Assembly: GCF_032854445.1 (NCBI RefSeq)
Contig: NC_088300.1
Span: 23,663,608 to 23,727,607, forward strand
Length of the DNA stretch: 64,000 nt
Reading direction: 5' to 3'
DNA from: Liolophura sinensis
Taxonomy: Eukaryota > Mollusca > Polyplacophora > Chitonida > Chitonidae
This document shows, in pieces, positions 1-13,732 of this stretch (positions within the stretch are counted from its first letter, which is position 1; every line of letters begins with the position of its first letter). The position numbers and the translations under genes were made by a program. Under the pieces are notes generated by a model, which saw only the letters and a list, made by a program, of their open reading frames with translations, was not told the DNA's origin and made no database searches.

Positions 1-1813
1 CTAAAATCTCCTACATTTTACAATGACTTGAGTGATGAATGTGCATGCAAAGGCTTGGTCAACTCATAGAGCAAGGGGGCAATAAAATTTTACAACAGCT
101 TAAAAGGCAGATAACTGTGGTAAGGCGTTACATATGTCTTGCACATACTCGCGTTGCAAGTCGTTATAACTCTCCATACGGGCAGGTAACGCGAGAAAAT
201 GTGGGACTTTGTGAGATTATTATCATACACAACGGGACCAGGAGAAAATCTGTAGTAATACGAAAGAGCAAAGTGTTGAGTGATCGAAAACTCCTGTGCA
301 GCTTAAGACTGTCTAACAGGACTTTCATTCTCTGATTTTTATCCATCTTTGCCAATGGTCAAATAAACACTTAATCTTTCGACTTAGACATATAGTGACA
401 AAGAGATGCATTTAGCCAGACAAGCTTATGTGGGCCGATCTATATTTCATTTTAGCCCCATACTGACTTTGGTCTCGAGCTGATCTATCAGTAGTAGTCT
501 TGTGTAAACGCTGTATATCAAAATCGCATTAATCGCGCGTGAGGGTTCTATTTTGTGTAATTTCCACCCGGCTTCAGATAAGATAAGGTAAGGAAATGTG
601 TGAGCAGCTGTTACCGTTACGACCACATCGAGACGAACATATCAGAAGAGTGAATTTACAAACGGAAGACAAACCACTAAACCAAGTGATACGCCAACGT
701 GCTTAAACAACCGAGCTACGTGGTTTGTCGTGACCAGCAGACGTGTTAATACTGGCAGACCATCGCCGGGACAGATGGAAAACTAAACAGAACAGGTCAC
801 TGTTTGTGCATGCCATTAGCCTGCTCAACGTCCTAATCCGCCATGCAGACGAACTTTTGGTGTCAAAGAAACATTTCCTTCAGTTACAGCATCCATCCCA
901 GTTACATACCTCGTGCTTTTCTTTCTATTTCATTCTATCCGCTATATAGTCATCCATTTTAATTATTTGTGGAAAAAGACCCAGTTCCATTTGTTCTGGG
1001 CCAGAGCGCGTAGCAGCACCTTTAAGTACAAAATAGCTGCTTGCTTGCTTGTTTGCTTTAGTGTCGTCTTCAGTGCGGAATAATCATTTAACAGGACAAA
1101 TTCTCTCCATGAATAACTCTCAAGACTCCATTCCATATTAAAGATTTCGTGCGATTTACAAACTATCCCAATTAGTTGCTTTCCACTGGGAAACGTAAGT
1201 TCGAATCTTACTGTATAAAGACCTTGGATGCATGGTATAAGCGTGTGTTTTATTTTATATTTTCTTGAGCTTGATACCACAACCGAAACACTTTTGGTAA
1301 TCATTCACTTTTGAGGGGTCGCCTTTCCTCGGCCACTTTTTATAATCTGCTAAACTGACGTTTGGTTATTACGCCACGCTGAGGTCAGATAACACGTCCA
1401 TTACAACCTCTGAAACATCACAGAGCTCTGGATGCTATTTTTCCTCTGCATCACTCAGCAAATCCATTTAATGTTTTACAGTGTCATTTACTTTTTAACA
1501 TACCTCAATCTCAATCCATTTTTAAATCAATTATGTCTTTTTTGATGCGGTGACTCAGAAATGCTTGGCCGCGGTATTCTGACAATGTTACTGAAAAACT
1601 GAAGTTAATCATGACACAAGCAAACGCCTAGAGAATGATTTGTATTGCTCTGGTTAAATTGCTTTTGTTAGTAGTCGATAAAAGACTACCAGCCGAGGTG
1701 TGGATTAAAGTCCATTATCTGCCAGATTATTACATTTATTTCATGAACACTCAGTATTTTCCAACTTTTATTTTATTATAATTGAACACAGGATTGAAAG
1801 TCGTATAAAAACA
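1..1813. other. No supported gene
   Basis: Both strands contain short open frames (for example 39-335 + and 963-1304 -), but their predicted peptides have no recognisable domain, no start context and no flanking splice pair that makes sense. I see AT-rich unique sequence only. Mollusc-type genes have long introns, so an isolated small exon could be missed. Confidence 0.5.
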
Positions 1814-2038
1814 TTTATTTTTTTTATTTACTTATTTGATTGGTGTTTTACGCCGTACTCAAAAATATTTCACCTATACGACGGCGGCCAGCATTATGGC
1901 GGGGGGAAAACGGGTGCAGAGCGGGAAAAAACCACGAGCATCCGCCAGGTTGCTGGAAGACCTACCCACGTACGGCCGGAGAGGAAGCCAGCACGTAGCG
2001 ACCGCATTGGTGAGAGGCTCCCTGGTCATTTCGCTGCT
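1814..2038 (-). repeat. SINE-A copy (tRNA-derived SINE), reverse orientation
   Basis: Reads from the tail (TTATTTGATTGGTGTTTTAC) through the GGCGGCCAGCATTATGG core to the GACCGCATTGGTGAGAGGCT part of the tRNA-like head. It lacks the extreme 5' end. ATAAAAAC-like flanks suggest a short target duplication. The long open frame from 1836 is this SINE read through and should not be called a gene. Confidence 0.85.
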
Positions 2039-2580
2039 AATAAAAACTATTAAAGCAGAAAAGCCGAGACAGTTTTCGCCAATTCATGTCAAATCTGCAC
2101 AGAACTTTTATGATCTACCACTAAGGTCAGAAGGCAATGAATGTCTCGAATACCGGGAGAGTCTCGTACACCAGAAGAGTCTCGAAAACCAGGCAAGTGT
2201 CGAGCACCAGGAGAAATTCGAACCTCAGGGGTCTCGATCACCGCTGTCGGAAGGTAGAATTAAACATGTACCTGCATCACTCAACCATCTCCGTTACGCA
2301 TCTTCCTCACCTTCCTCATCTTCAGAAAGAAATGGGCAGAGTTAGCATTCAACCTTCAGTCATCAGAGGCGAGCTGTGTGTTTAGCTCTGTAGTCCATAA
2401 TTAGCTTCTGTCAGTATGGGACTTGTGTTGGTAATGCTGTCCTGTGGATTATGTGAACAGTTTCTGTACACTTGCACCCATCAAGACTTCACTGGGAATA
2501 CTGTTTTTTAATTCACATCTAATAAAATGTCATTAATGTCTCCGATAATTTATGTCTTCAAAAAACAATCATGTCTCCTC

Positions 2581-2743
2581 TGATAATAATGAAGTCAAGA
2601 CATCGCTACGTAAATGAAAAGGTTTCACAAGCTTTCGATCCACATGCCAGGATCATTATCACTGATGATCTCGGCATGTGGATCGAAAGCTTGAGAAGCC
2701 TTTTCATTTACGTGATGATACATTGACTTCATTATTATTATTG
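2581..2743. mobile_element. Long palindromic foldback element
   Basis: The left arm (about 2581-2648, containing AAGCTTTCGATCCACATGCC) pairs with the right arm (about 2673-2743, containing GGCATGTGGATCGAAAGCTT), and even the loop GATCATTATCACTGATGATC is nearly self-complementary. The arms are about 70 bp with a few mismatches. It codes for nothing. It looks like a MITE or foldback transposon, or a transcribed hairpin. Confidence 0.75.
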
Positions 2744-5700
2744 AACCCACGTACGACTATGAGCCTTAATCAGTATATAATGACTCCTCTTGCTATTAAC
2801 ATTAGACAGGCAACTATGACAGAAATGCAAAAGTGATTTGCCTTCGTACGTCTGAAAGGCAAAATGCCCTGACTATAGCAAATCTTGTCCTTTTCCTGCA
2901 GCAGATGTTGGGAATATTGACCCTCTATTAGGAGAGTCATTTGTCAAATAAGAGCTGTATTTTGCTAGATTGAATACGATTCCTCGGTAGGCGATCTCAG
3001 TTTAGCGGACACCAGTCGGGTTATATATGGCAAAAATTCAAAGATTTCAAAACATTTGGTTTGATACTTGCACGTGTTATAAAGCCCTTGGCATTACCTG
3101 GCTATATGTGTACATTATTCACTGACTGATTGGAACATGCTTCTTACTCGGGAAGAAGATTTCATTTGTGAAGGCAGTCATGCTGCCCACATGTGTACAC
3201 ATCTGGGGCTATATTTTCGCATACGTACAAAACTTACAATTATGCAGTATGAACCTATGCCTCGAAACAGGCATTCGTATACCAACCGTCAAACAATAAG
3301 GTAAACAATAGCAAGGGCAGTTCCCAAAGCAACATTTAATACAAACTACCAAGGTACTAAGAAAGTATATAAAGTACTAAAATAGGACGAAAATAACACC
3401 ATGTTTTAAAATAGTCAACCTTACTCCTCTCATTGAGATGGCTATCGTAATATATCTAACATGTTTCCTTCCCCGAAAAAGGAACATCGATACAGAGCCA
3501 CGTCACAGTGACGATGATTTGACATTTCATTCGCACCACCTTTCATTTAATTGATTAAACCTTAACTGTACAGACAGCTTATATGAGTGGTCTATATATT
3601 TTTCGTTAATGTAAATTTTTGTCGTTTTATAGTGTGCTCAAACAAATTTTTCATGTATTTGTTTCCTAAAAATAAGAAATGTACATATACAGGCATAAGG
3701 GCTAAAAGCTTTCTACTACCAAAAACGTGTAGAAACACTCCACAATATGGCCACCAAAACATCGAACACCGTGATGTTAAAGGTCATAAGTGAATGATCC
3801 CACGTGAAGTTACGCTTTAGATGGTAAATGTTATCAAATTCTACGTAGCCTTAGATGTTTCCTTTTCTGATTTGTTTATGGATCAAATTGACGCCAAGAA
3901 AGAAAGTTAGACGTGGGAATTTTAAGGCCGTGGTTAGGATAACAGAAAGAAACCACTATGATTTAGATGAACATTAAAATACCACTAAGTGTGAAGTATT
4001 GAAACTACTTACGATTGCTTAAGTACTCGAGTCTTCATGGTTTAATAAAATCTCCTGGATTTCTCCAATTCAGTTTTCCTTTACTCACATAGCTTGACAC
4101 CATCTCATGCGATTATACCAATATTATTACCTTTTGCGAAAGCTGTTAAAATGAATGTAACGGGAAACACATGTATTTATGATATGATAAAGCACCATCT
4201 CCATCAAATTAAGACAAAAAATAAATGCCTTGTTTAAAAAATTAGACTTCTCAATAAGGATTTTTACACTGCGTGTATGCTGGAATTTTATCTTGCTTTA
4301 TTTGATTAAATAAACATTGCAAACAAATTCCCTGTACGCTTACACTCTTTACAAAGATAATAAAAACATGTATGAGGAACAGTTGAATTATTACTTTCAA
4401 AATACAAATTCTCGTTCCACACATGTTTCCGGAATTTGCACCTTCATATTGAAACTCTTTCCGTGATTTGACAATGATGTAATTTTGTTTTTTTGTTTTA
4501 CACGCAACTCAAACCTTTTTTTTGGCGTAATTGAGTAAATATTGTTTGCTTTCTTCCTTTTCGAAAGTTCACATTGTGTGTAGAGGGCGTGTTTCCAACA
4601 TAAAACGAAATTTACTCCTAGCTCAGATAATTGGAGTATTCATCAGGGGAAGCTCGGACACATAACAATGTGTCCTGTTTTTCTTTTCTACCTGGCTGTA
4701 ATGTACTTGATTATAACATGTCACACTCACGCCATATGCTGTGTAAAACACATCTGTAGGATGACGTTTATGCTAATTCTTATGTTATGTATGTGCGGGG
4801 ACAAAAAACAAAATCTCCGGCTTTGAAGTTGTGCTTTTCATTTAAATTAAGCTAATATAGAAGGTTACACGAGGAATGTGAGATTGAGGCGAAATATCTG
4901 GAAAGTGACATTGTATTAAGCATATAGCTGGCTGATTTGGTGTTCAGATAGCCAACCGATCTTAATGTGATGTCATATCACGATTTGTCACAACATATAG
5001 GTTGTCTCAGGTTGAAATTTCGCTACATGTCAACATACAGTTTTATGGAATGTGGCAATGTGTCAGGAGACATTGTTGTCGAGGGCTGAAAAATCGTGAT
5101 GTCACATTTCAGTACAAAGTGTGAGTGAATATCTCGATTTTTCATATGAATGATGAAGCTTTTATCACAACACTACCAAGTCAATACAAAATAAAAACTT
5201 CAGTGACAAGACAAATTTGTACATAAAGAAAAGAGCAATGATCAATTCACATAAATTCACATACTAACCAAATCGCAGGACCAGTTTGTTTGACCTTGTC
5301 ACCGTTAGTTTTAACGCGGAAACCACAGTCTCATCTGATTGATTACGAGGCTAGAGATGATTTTTATTGCTTTTCTCTCATCTCAATATGCGGTTACTCC
5401 AACTGCTGCGTAAACGTTTGATTTATAGCTTTCATTTCTGGCTGTACGTCACGGAAATTGTCCCTCATCGGCTTGATTAGGACGTTTCAAATGACTCACT
5501 GTTTTCAATGTAGACTCTTATAAACGAAACATATAACAACTTCTGTTTCATACCATGTGTACATTTGTACCATTTGACTAAGACAGTACAGTTCACACGC
5601 TTCAATTTTTTTGGCTTTTGCAAGACGACATGGAACAAATAATACCGAGTGAATACGGATACGGATTAACAAAGAGAAATGATTATGAAGAATGCCGAAA

Positions 5701-7446
5701 TAATAAGTGTTCTCATAAATAATTACGCATTCATTGCTGCGCTTAAAAGTCTCAGTTTAACAAACGTAAGTCTCATGCAATACATTAAGAGCAGAAATTT
5801 CGTTCAAAACTCTACTTTATTTGGGAGTTATTGGGTTTCAATGGTTGGCTTCACACACACACGTACACTGGGATTCCATTCACAACGCGAGGAAGTGAAA
5901 AAAAATTTGCTATAAAATGATGCATTGTTATTTATTTATTATATGTACGTCAGATCAGGGGATGCCTTAACTTTACTCCGCTAATCCGATCTCAGTATCG
6001 CAGCATAAGCCAACTTCTGATGATATATAATCAAGGACTCTTGATGTCTGCAAATAAAGAAACACTTATGATGAAAGCTTTGTCCGTAAAACAACACATG
6101 CAGAGCATTAAGGTGGCAGTACTCGCGTTATACGTACATCAACTTATCCAACGACTGCTCAGAATATGTCATAGATTGCTCACATCCAGTACATCTTAGG
6201 TGGAAAATCTCTTTGATGGACTTCCAGAGACGAGAGAAAGAATGCTTTCAACTATTACCAAGGCTTTACTGTGACACATCAACGAGATATGCGGATAATG
6301 GGCATCCCTTTGATGTCCCTCTGTCATTCATTCCACTGCACTACCCTCATTATCAGCTGATTTTATGAACATGGGAGTATGATGTCGGAGGTAATATGAA
6401 GGAATGGTTCTAAATGTACGAGCGTGCCAGAAAATAACACTAACATTCAGACGACAGGTGATACCAGTATCCCGAGCATACATTAGGGTTTTGTCAGGAA
6501 TACACATTACTGCCATATACAAACAGTTACGCAGCCGCCGTCGAGGAACGTGGTCCTCAGCGTGGTCACACGGTAACCGGCCACAGTTTACTGCCACCAA
6601 CACCCCTCAAAACATGTGCGTGAGGGAAATCCAGGAGCTCCCTGTCCAAAGCGTGCGTAAATAACGAATCTGTTATGTCAGCAATTGTAAGTCGCGTCCG
6701 ACCTCATCAGTCGCATGTAGTAATGCACGGATAATGATCTTTTTTCTCAAGCATTGTTTTCATTTAGCTAGCTTTTTTGACTCGGCGAAGGTGTCATAAG
6801 ATTCCAATAGTGTCCAGTCAAACATTTGATCCACAATAGGCAAGTTCTAACATCGACAAAATGAGCAAGTGTTATTCATAAAAATAATGTCATCATTTTC
6901 ACTTTCAATTACTTCACCTTTTCAGAACCAAAATATTAGTGCGTACCAACAAATACAGTAAAACTTACAGGCTTCCTAGAAACTGACCTTCAAATAACAA
7001 TTCACCGTTGAAGGACTTTCCAAAGTTCGAATCTATGTCTTCGTTTCTTAAGACATATGTTTATCTTTATTGTGCTTTATCATCCCAAACACCGATTTTC
7101 TAAAGGGAGGCGACTGAGGAAAAGTCCGGCAAAAGAATTTGATCTTAACGAAAATTCGATTGATCACACGTAATTCTGAACGTCTTTCATGAGATCTTCA
7201 TCATTAGGTTTTAACGTACTTGATATTCTCTAATCCGCGACACTTTCTGCCTAATAAACTATGATGTTACTAATCTTGGAAAGTAATACACACGGGTACA
7301 TTTTTTAACATAGATATAATGGCCTCTCGCTTTTGCGTTCATATAAGTTGTTATTCTCTCTGAATGATAAAATATTGTTCTTTAACGGGAGTATGATGTC
7401 GGAGGTAATATTCAGTACACATACGACCACTGTTTGTTCATGTCAA
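2744..7446. other. AT-rich intergenic stretch, no supported gene
   Basis: No convincing exon. A 52-codon open frame at 4668-4826 (+) begins with a hydrophobic signal-like segment and CC/C residues, but T-rich DNA readily gives such a frame and no splice partner was found. The 27-bp string starting GGGAGTATGATGTCGGAGG occurs at 6370 and again at 7386, and a roughly 100-bp segment starting CAGTTTACTGCCA occurs at 6583 and 8291, so this area contains pieces of an old dispersed repeat. Confidence 0.5.
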
Positions 7447-7572
7447 TCTCATGCCGGCTTCCTCTCCGATCGTACCCGTGAAGGTCTGGCAGCAACAACC
7501 GGGTAGCCAGAGTTCAGATAAGTGAAATATTCTTGAGTACGTCGTAAAACGCCAATCAAATAAATAAATAAA
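7440..7572 (+). repeat. SINE-A copy, 5'-truncated and degenerate
   Basis: Matches the SINE-A body from CTCATGCCGGCTTCCTCTCC to the tail AACGCCAATCAAATAAATAA. Part of the middle (the CCCGGTTTCC block) is deleted. It lacks the tRNA-like head. Confidence 0.75.
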
Positions 7573-9757
7573 TATTCAATAGACACAAGCTGCAAATACA
7601 GTATTTACCTAAAAATCAGTCTTCAAGTGTTGCTCACATACTTACGGTTTTTAGTTTCAAAACATATATTGTTAATTTTTAAACTCAAAACCAAAACTAT
7701 CGCCCTTAACGCACAAGCTTGCAATATTGACCGTTATCCGAGTTTTGTTTACCTTAAAAAATTTTGAATTTAATGCAGATTAACACCAGTAAAGTTTGTT
7801 TTCAGTAGTAACTACAAATAATGATCGTTTATTACCCAGTGTAGCTGTTACGGACTTTCACATGTTATCTTTCTGCGATTAAATGGGATTGGCCAAATTT
7901 CACACTTTCGTTTACTGGAAATTAATATTCGAATTGGGATTGTGTATGTTTTTCCTGTCACATTTTGTAACGCCCTTAACCCGACAAGTAGCATTATGTC
8001 ACCAGATCCTACTTTGATATTTTCACCCCAGATGCTAGGTATCCCTAACGAAGTCCATAACATTATTTTCGCTCACACTTCAGAGTCAAATCTCAGGATC
8101 ACGAAACTGTCTTAGACGTAACTCTTTACTGCGCTAAAAATGTTTTATTTTAATGCTTAAACATACCGTGGACTTTCATAGCAAAAACTGAAAATTAGCG
8201 GTTTATATCTAAGTACAAGAGTAATGCTATAAGTTAAGCCTATGTGTGACTTACGTCTCAAACAGCTTCCTGTAGCCAGACAGAGACAGCTACAGTTTAC
8301 TGCCAAGAAGTCCCCTCAAAATATGAGTGTGGGAGGAATCTGGAAATTCCTTGTCCAAAGCCTGTATAAACAGCAATCCCCCATTTACTCATGGGGTCAG
8401 CCAAGAATAGGATCAAAGTCACACCCTTTACGGCACATGCGTTTCTCACTACCTTTCGCTTTACATCACAGCCACCAGTAGAAAAGCTTGACCTTTGGAG
8501 CCTGTGAAACGCACGTAGGCTTCTTTAGGCTTAGCCTCATTACTTTGTAATCAGCATAAAGAGAACGCATGTGTATAAAATATTATTAGAGACAAAGTTT
8601 GAGGCGGATTGTTAGTCTTTTTCTTACATCACTTTCTGCCTCATCATGGTGACCCCAGTGACCTCGGCGTTGTTCAAGACTTCTGTGCAAAAGTTGCTAG
8701 TGGTGGCAGCTATATAAAGCGAAAGGTACAGAGGGACCCATGTGCTGAAAGGAGTATGGGTCAAAGTGGCTTCGTGCCTTGACAACAGCTATGAGCCAAT
8801 CTCGAGTTCAGCAAAGACTTTTGAAGACAGTAGGATATCTTTTAACACACTGGTGACCATATATTGTTCTGGGCCTACGAGCACAAAGAGATCGTAGCTA
8901 CAGCCCTATAATTGAGTTTGCAATTCATTGTAAAAATTAGCTACAGCACTTGCACTTTGGAATTACGAGGTGATTGTAACTTTTCAGAGTTACGATCAAG
9001 ATCGTAAGCCAGAAGCCAGAGTCGAAAATTACTATCATTCTAACGAAGGTTAGTTAAGGCAAGTATTTGTAGTTAAAGTTAATTTTTGGCCGATTGTGAA
9101 TATTTACAACAGTTTCGACGCGATTGTAATTTTTAATTGTAAATTACGACTATCACAGCTTACAATCTCTTTATGCAAGAGGGTCTTAATTGTCGGACAT
9201 GACGCTTATATTAATTGTAAGTTAGGACTACGTACGTGATCCTCGTGATTTATAGTCAATATTGGATTACGTTGCCCTTGTGCAACCGGCCTCTGGTCTT
9301 TCGTCGTAAAAAACGCACCGACTGCTTGTTTCATTTATGAATGCTTCTTCCAGGGCAAACACTGTGATCGTCAATGTGAATTAAGTCATGTATTTTTTAA
9401 GTTTCCACGACTTTTGTAACGAATACACCCATATTATTTCACAGTACAAGTGAAGAAGAAGTGAGTAGGCTTTCAAAATAAGATGATCCTGTGTCAAAAT
9501 ATCATTCCCAGATTATACTTAATTTCCGCAAGCTCGGCCCAGGCTTTACGCAAAGTGGATCTGTCCGATTTTCACAAGGGACATGTTCAGCTTCTCTGAA
9601 ATGAACAATGGCCAGATTTACTTTTTTAAATTGCAGGAAAAAAATAATTGCAAACTCAACCATAAAACGTTTGCCAATTTTGCCCAGCCATGCAGATTGC
9701 ACTTTATGTTAAAGGGTCAAGTGAAATGTTATTCAATAAAATTATTTTTGCCTACAA
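7573..9757. other. No supported gene
   Basis: Unique AT-rich sequence with the second copy of the dispersed segment noted at 6583 (here 8287-8400). Open frames at 7848-8063 (-) and 8242-8481 (+) show no domain; the second lies inside the repeated segment. Confidence 0.5.
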
Positions 9758-9975
9758 TAATATAAATAATGTAATATATATATGCAATGTACAATAATGT
9801 AATGACTACAGTAATGTAAATAATGTAATATAAATATGCAATGTACAATAATGTAATGACTACAGTAATGTAAATAATGTAATATAAATATGCAATGTAC
9901 AATAATGTAATGACTACAGTAATATAAACAATGTAATATAAATATACAATGTACAATAATGTAATTTGCATAGTA
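9758..9975. repeat. Minisatellite, 54-bp unit, about 4 copies
   Basis: The string ACAATAATGTAATGAC recurs at 9791, 9845 and 9899, with its degraded form at 9953, exactly 54 bp apart. Because 54 is a multiple of three and the unit has no stop on the - strand, it produces two long spurious frames (about 80 codons) of repeated Ile/Tyr-rich peptide. Confidence 0.9.
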
Positions 9976-11009
9976 TAAGGCTGTCATGTAAGAATATAAA
10001 TATGACCCGAACTATGAAATGATTGCCTGTTTTGCCCAACACTACACATTGCACTATAACTAGTCATTAACTGCAAATGTCCCACGGAACGACCGAAAAT
10101 GTCTTCACGGTTGGATGGAATCCATTAGAACGAAAACGTCAGCTTTAAAATGAATGTCATTTCGATAATGTAGTTCATATCATTTGCTGTGGATAATTGG
10201 GACGTCCCCTGGAGCAGGTGAAGCGACTTCTCCAGTCGCAGGCAAATCCTTTCAGAGTACATTTGGTAGAGTCAATGGCATTGGACAAACTGAATTGTAC
10301 CCAAGTCAAATGTTCACCAAATGTCAGGTCACATTAAGCACTGCTTGAGGTGGACATATTAATGTATTGCAGGGTGAATCCAGATGTAAGTTGTCGACAT
10401 GGAGTTTCCGTGGCTAAATCAATTGTACAATGCTTGCATTATTCAGCCAATCAGCTAATTGAGCAGATTATTATCTTGGTGGCTAAACTTTGCTTGTCCA
10501 CTTTAAACATTTTCTGCATTTTTTTTTCGCTTCGAACCATAATCGATAAATGTGTGTTACTTTAAAATGCTAAGTGCAGTCACACACATCTGCGCCTGAT
10601 TCCATATAACTTGGTAATAAATATGATGAAACGCCTCGGCCCAGGGGATTGAAATCATTATTTCTGATCTTTTCTCCCAGTTGAGAGAACAAAGCTCACG
10701 TGTTTAAACATCATTTAGATTATTCACACATGAAAAATTTACCTTAGGTAGAAAACATTTTTTTTTCAAAAAATTTTACCTAAGTTAAATGAAGCCGTGG
10801 TGATGGCCAAATGAACCTTTATTAAAAAAACGATAATTAATCACCAGACATATGTCCGTCTTATCACTGACATTTTATATGATACATGCATGTATACTTT
10901 GGTTCTAAAAGGTTTTTAATTTCGGATTTTCTTCCGAAAGCGATCTGTTCTTAGACAATTTAATTTCGATTTAAGACATTCACATGGAGCTTACGGTTTG
11001 TGAAATGTT

Positions 11010-11372
11010 TGGTTAAGGAGCCTCGCTGACCCAGACGGTTGACTCGCTCGCTTGCTGCGACTGTCAGGTTCACATACAAAGAGGCCGTTCGAACTCTTCG
11101 AATCCAGTTCTCGCTGTTTCGGCTGCGGCGTCAGGAGGTTTATCAGATACTCGACAAGACCTGTGGTTTACTTCTGGCACTCATATATGCAGTCATATAC
11201 ATGTGTAAGTACATGAGTCCAGCTCATGCCGGCTTCTTCTCCGGGTCTTCCAGCAAACTGCGGATGGTCATGGGGTTCCCGGGCCTCTACCCGCTTTCCT
11301 CCCACCATAGTACTGGCCGCCGGCGTAATTCTTCTTGAGTACAGCGTAAAACACCAATCAAATAAATAAATA
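11010..11372 (+). repeat. SINE-A variant with a divergent 5' part
   Basis: The 3' two-thirds (from about 11217, AGCTCATGCCGGCTTC, to 11372, CACCAATCAAATAAATAAAT) is standard SINE-A. The 5' part carries CTGCTGCGACTGTCAGG rather than the common head. A similar CTGCTGCGACTTTCAGG precedes the SINE-A body at 16070, so the two may represent a subfamily with a different head. Confidence 0.7.
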
Positions 11373-11917
11373 CTTGAAAGATTGTATAGCCTAGGTCTGT
11401 ATCGTTTGTTGCTTTCTCGTGATTTCCAGGCCTCAGTTTTCATGGGAATATTTGTTTAATTGAGGTATAAATATTATATCTGAACGAACAGTTTCGCTGA
11501 ATCTTGCGTATATACCATGCTGTGCCTCAGGCGACATTTACACAATACTACCGCATGCGTGTTTAAATATTCAACAGATGCACTTTCCTAAACTTGTAAT
11601 CATTGCTATAAAACAGGCTAATGTTATATAAGGTGCCTGTGATGTGCTAAAGCAAAGATTTAATCTAAGCTTTTTTATTGATTTTTATCGGCAACTTAAA
11701 TAAAAAAAACCCCATATTTTAGTCTGCGTCATAATTCTCGAAAGGAACGCCATGACGGGATTCGCCTGGCTACATATTAATCAAGCTTTACCAAGAAAAC
11801 GAGTCAGAAATTTTCATATCATTCTAATGTTTATAGATTTATATTGTTCTCTATCATGTGAAGTTTCTCCCCTTTCTTTTCATTCCTTTGGACATCCCTT
11901 TTCTTTCCTCATTGCAG

Positions 11918-12115
11918 CTTTCCCCCAACAACTTTTTGATTGGCTTAGCTACAACTACATACATGTATTTCACAGCATCTGTAATTTTTCATGACATTTT
12001 CGGCTTATTTGTTTGTATTGTAAAACCGGTGAGTGCAGTTCACATAATCGGTAAATTACCTCTGATCCTATCTATCGCAGTGTACTTCTCCCAGATGACC
12101 ATTAACTCCATCTAA
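11918..12115 (+). CDS. Possible terminal exon of a membrane protein (weak)
   Basis: A long pyrimidine tract ending in CATTGCAG (AG at 11916-11917) is followed by 65 open codons rich in Leu, Ile, Phe and Thr, then TAA. The peptide would contain one or two membrane-spanning stretches. T-rich DNA encodes hydrophobic residues by chance in this frame, no upstream exon was identified, and no family is recognised. This could easily be intergenic sequence. Confidence 0.15.
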   Translation, partial: LSPNNFLIGLATTTYMYFTASVIFHDIFGLFVCIVKPVSAVHIIGKLPLILSIAVYFSQMTINSI

Positions 12116-12769
12116 GAACGTCTCATTTGCGCCTTGCAAGACCTGCTAAAACCCGTTATGCATATGTATCAGCTTCCATTCCAAATTGGCCATACTGAAA
12201 TGGTGGATAGGAACAGGGCACAATACCAGTGGCCAATGGTAACGATGATAATTAGTCAAACTAGATTCGCGATTATGAATGCCGCGTTCACTGTAGCATG
12301 CCCGCTCACTCAGTCGAATTCTCTGCGATGACTGAATGCAAAGTAGGCTACTTAAGGTTTAAATAGCTAGAGGTGGCAGATGTGACAAGATACTCTTCGA
12401 CACATCTATTTGAAGTCGTATTGTCATAGAAAAACGTTGTGCAATGTAATATTAACAAGTCAAACTGGATCTGTTTCCGATTTCAAGGCTTGGTGTCGTC
12501 TTTAGGCCATTGTCTACCGTCATCGCAACTATAAGCGTGAATGGCTGAACACAAAACCTTCCGGACCACCAATGAAAAGAGCTCAGAAGCTTAGGCATTC
12601 TGGTCAGATGGAAAGGAAGTGTCGTTAATACTTCATGCTTCTGAACGGACTGCGGGTTTTGTAATCACAACTGACCGATTCAGAACACTGGGATGTCTCT
12701 TTGAATGCATATGGCTAGTTTGTGACGTTGAACAGAAGAGAAGCATACGTCACATACAATTGTGTTTCT

Positions 12770-13151
12770 GGGCCCAGTTTTTCAAAAGTGTATTAGGGGC
12801 CTCACACCAGCACGGCACAATGACACCAACGCGGTCGCTGTGAGTTTAAGTTCAGCTCATGCTGGCTTCCTCTCCGGCCGAGAGGTCTACAGCAACCTGC
12901 GGACGGTCGTGGGTTTCCCCCGGGCTCTGCATGGTTTCCTCCCATATATTGCTAGCCGCCGTCGTATAAATGAAATATTCTTGAGTAATACGTTAAACAC
13001 CGATCAAATACATAAAGAAAGGTGCATTAGGACTTAAGTGTGGTATTATCTTTAGTCCAGATTAATGTGCCATTAACTTTGTATTAGGAGGAGACTGGTA
13101 TTAAGATTTAAGCCTTGCTTAACTTAAATATACTTTAGAACAACCGGCCCC
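12770..13151. mobile_element. Foldback MITE interrupted by a SINE
   Basis: Begins GGGCCCAGTTTTTCAAAAG and ends AACAACCGGCCCC, the type of inverted end also seen at 24510, 26867 and 55257. A SINE-A copy (12798-13017) sits inside it. Confidence 0.55.
12798..13017 (+). repeat. SINE-A copy nested in a foldback MITE
   Basis: It carries GGTCGCTGTGAG, the CTCATGCTGGCTTCCTCTCC body and a decayed tail. The head is shortened. Flanks AAAAGTGTATTAGG (12784-12797) and AAAGGTGCATTAGG (13018-13031) are an imperfect 14-bp target duplication, showing that the SINE landed in the older element. Confidence 0.75.
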
Positions 13152-13732
13152 TGTTTGGTGAGTTTTATAGTTATTCTCACAAAACTGTGAGATGATATAA
13201 TCTAATAGGTCAGAAATTACGACGGAATGCTTTTGGATCATTCATGCAAGTTCAAACCACAATATTATGCTCGCAAGTGTGTATGCTTAATACATGTGTA
13301 TGTATGATTGGGGTTTTACGTCGTCTTTAACCATTTTAACATTGTAAATTATCCTTACATGGACAGCAGTATACCGATGGGTTCTGCATATGGCGGGTAC
13401 ATATATCGCCTTGTAGTATTTGTTAGATTATGCCGGATTTCAATGAATGTCAATGCTATTCCATCAAACGTCTTCAATCCAAGTTTCTTAAGTTTTACAA
13501 TAAGTATAATTCTTTTGTATGTAAATATGGATAGAGCTTCTAGAATCTGTGGTGCTCTGCTTCATGATTGTGTTTAATTCAGCTTAACCCGGAGTTAGGG
13601 GCAGTATATTCATTAGATTGCCACGTTGAATATATAAACAATTGTAATCAAAGCTCAACCGAGGTACACATTGTGTTGTCGACATCTGATATTCTAGCAT
13701 GGTAAACTATTTTCAGTCTCTTTGCTTGATTC

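Noticed and set aside
1836-2385. 169-residue frame with basic N-terminus
   Set aside because: Its first third is SINE-A in reverse; the rest is low-complexity CTCG(A/T)-type repeat.
4668-4826. 52-codon frame with a signal-like start and several Cys
   Set aside because: Hydrophobic stretch is what T-rich DNA gives; no promoter, splice partner or recognisable mature peptide.
9729-9987. Two overlapping 80-residue - strand frames of repeated Ile/Tyr peptide
   Set aside because: Produced by a 54-bp tandem repeat with no stop; no start context or domain.
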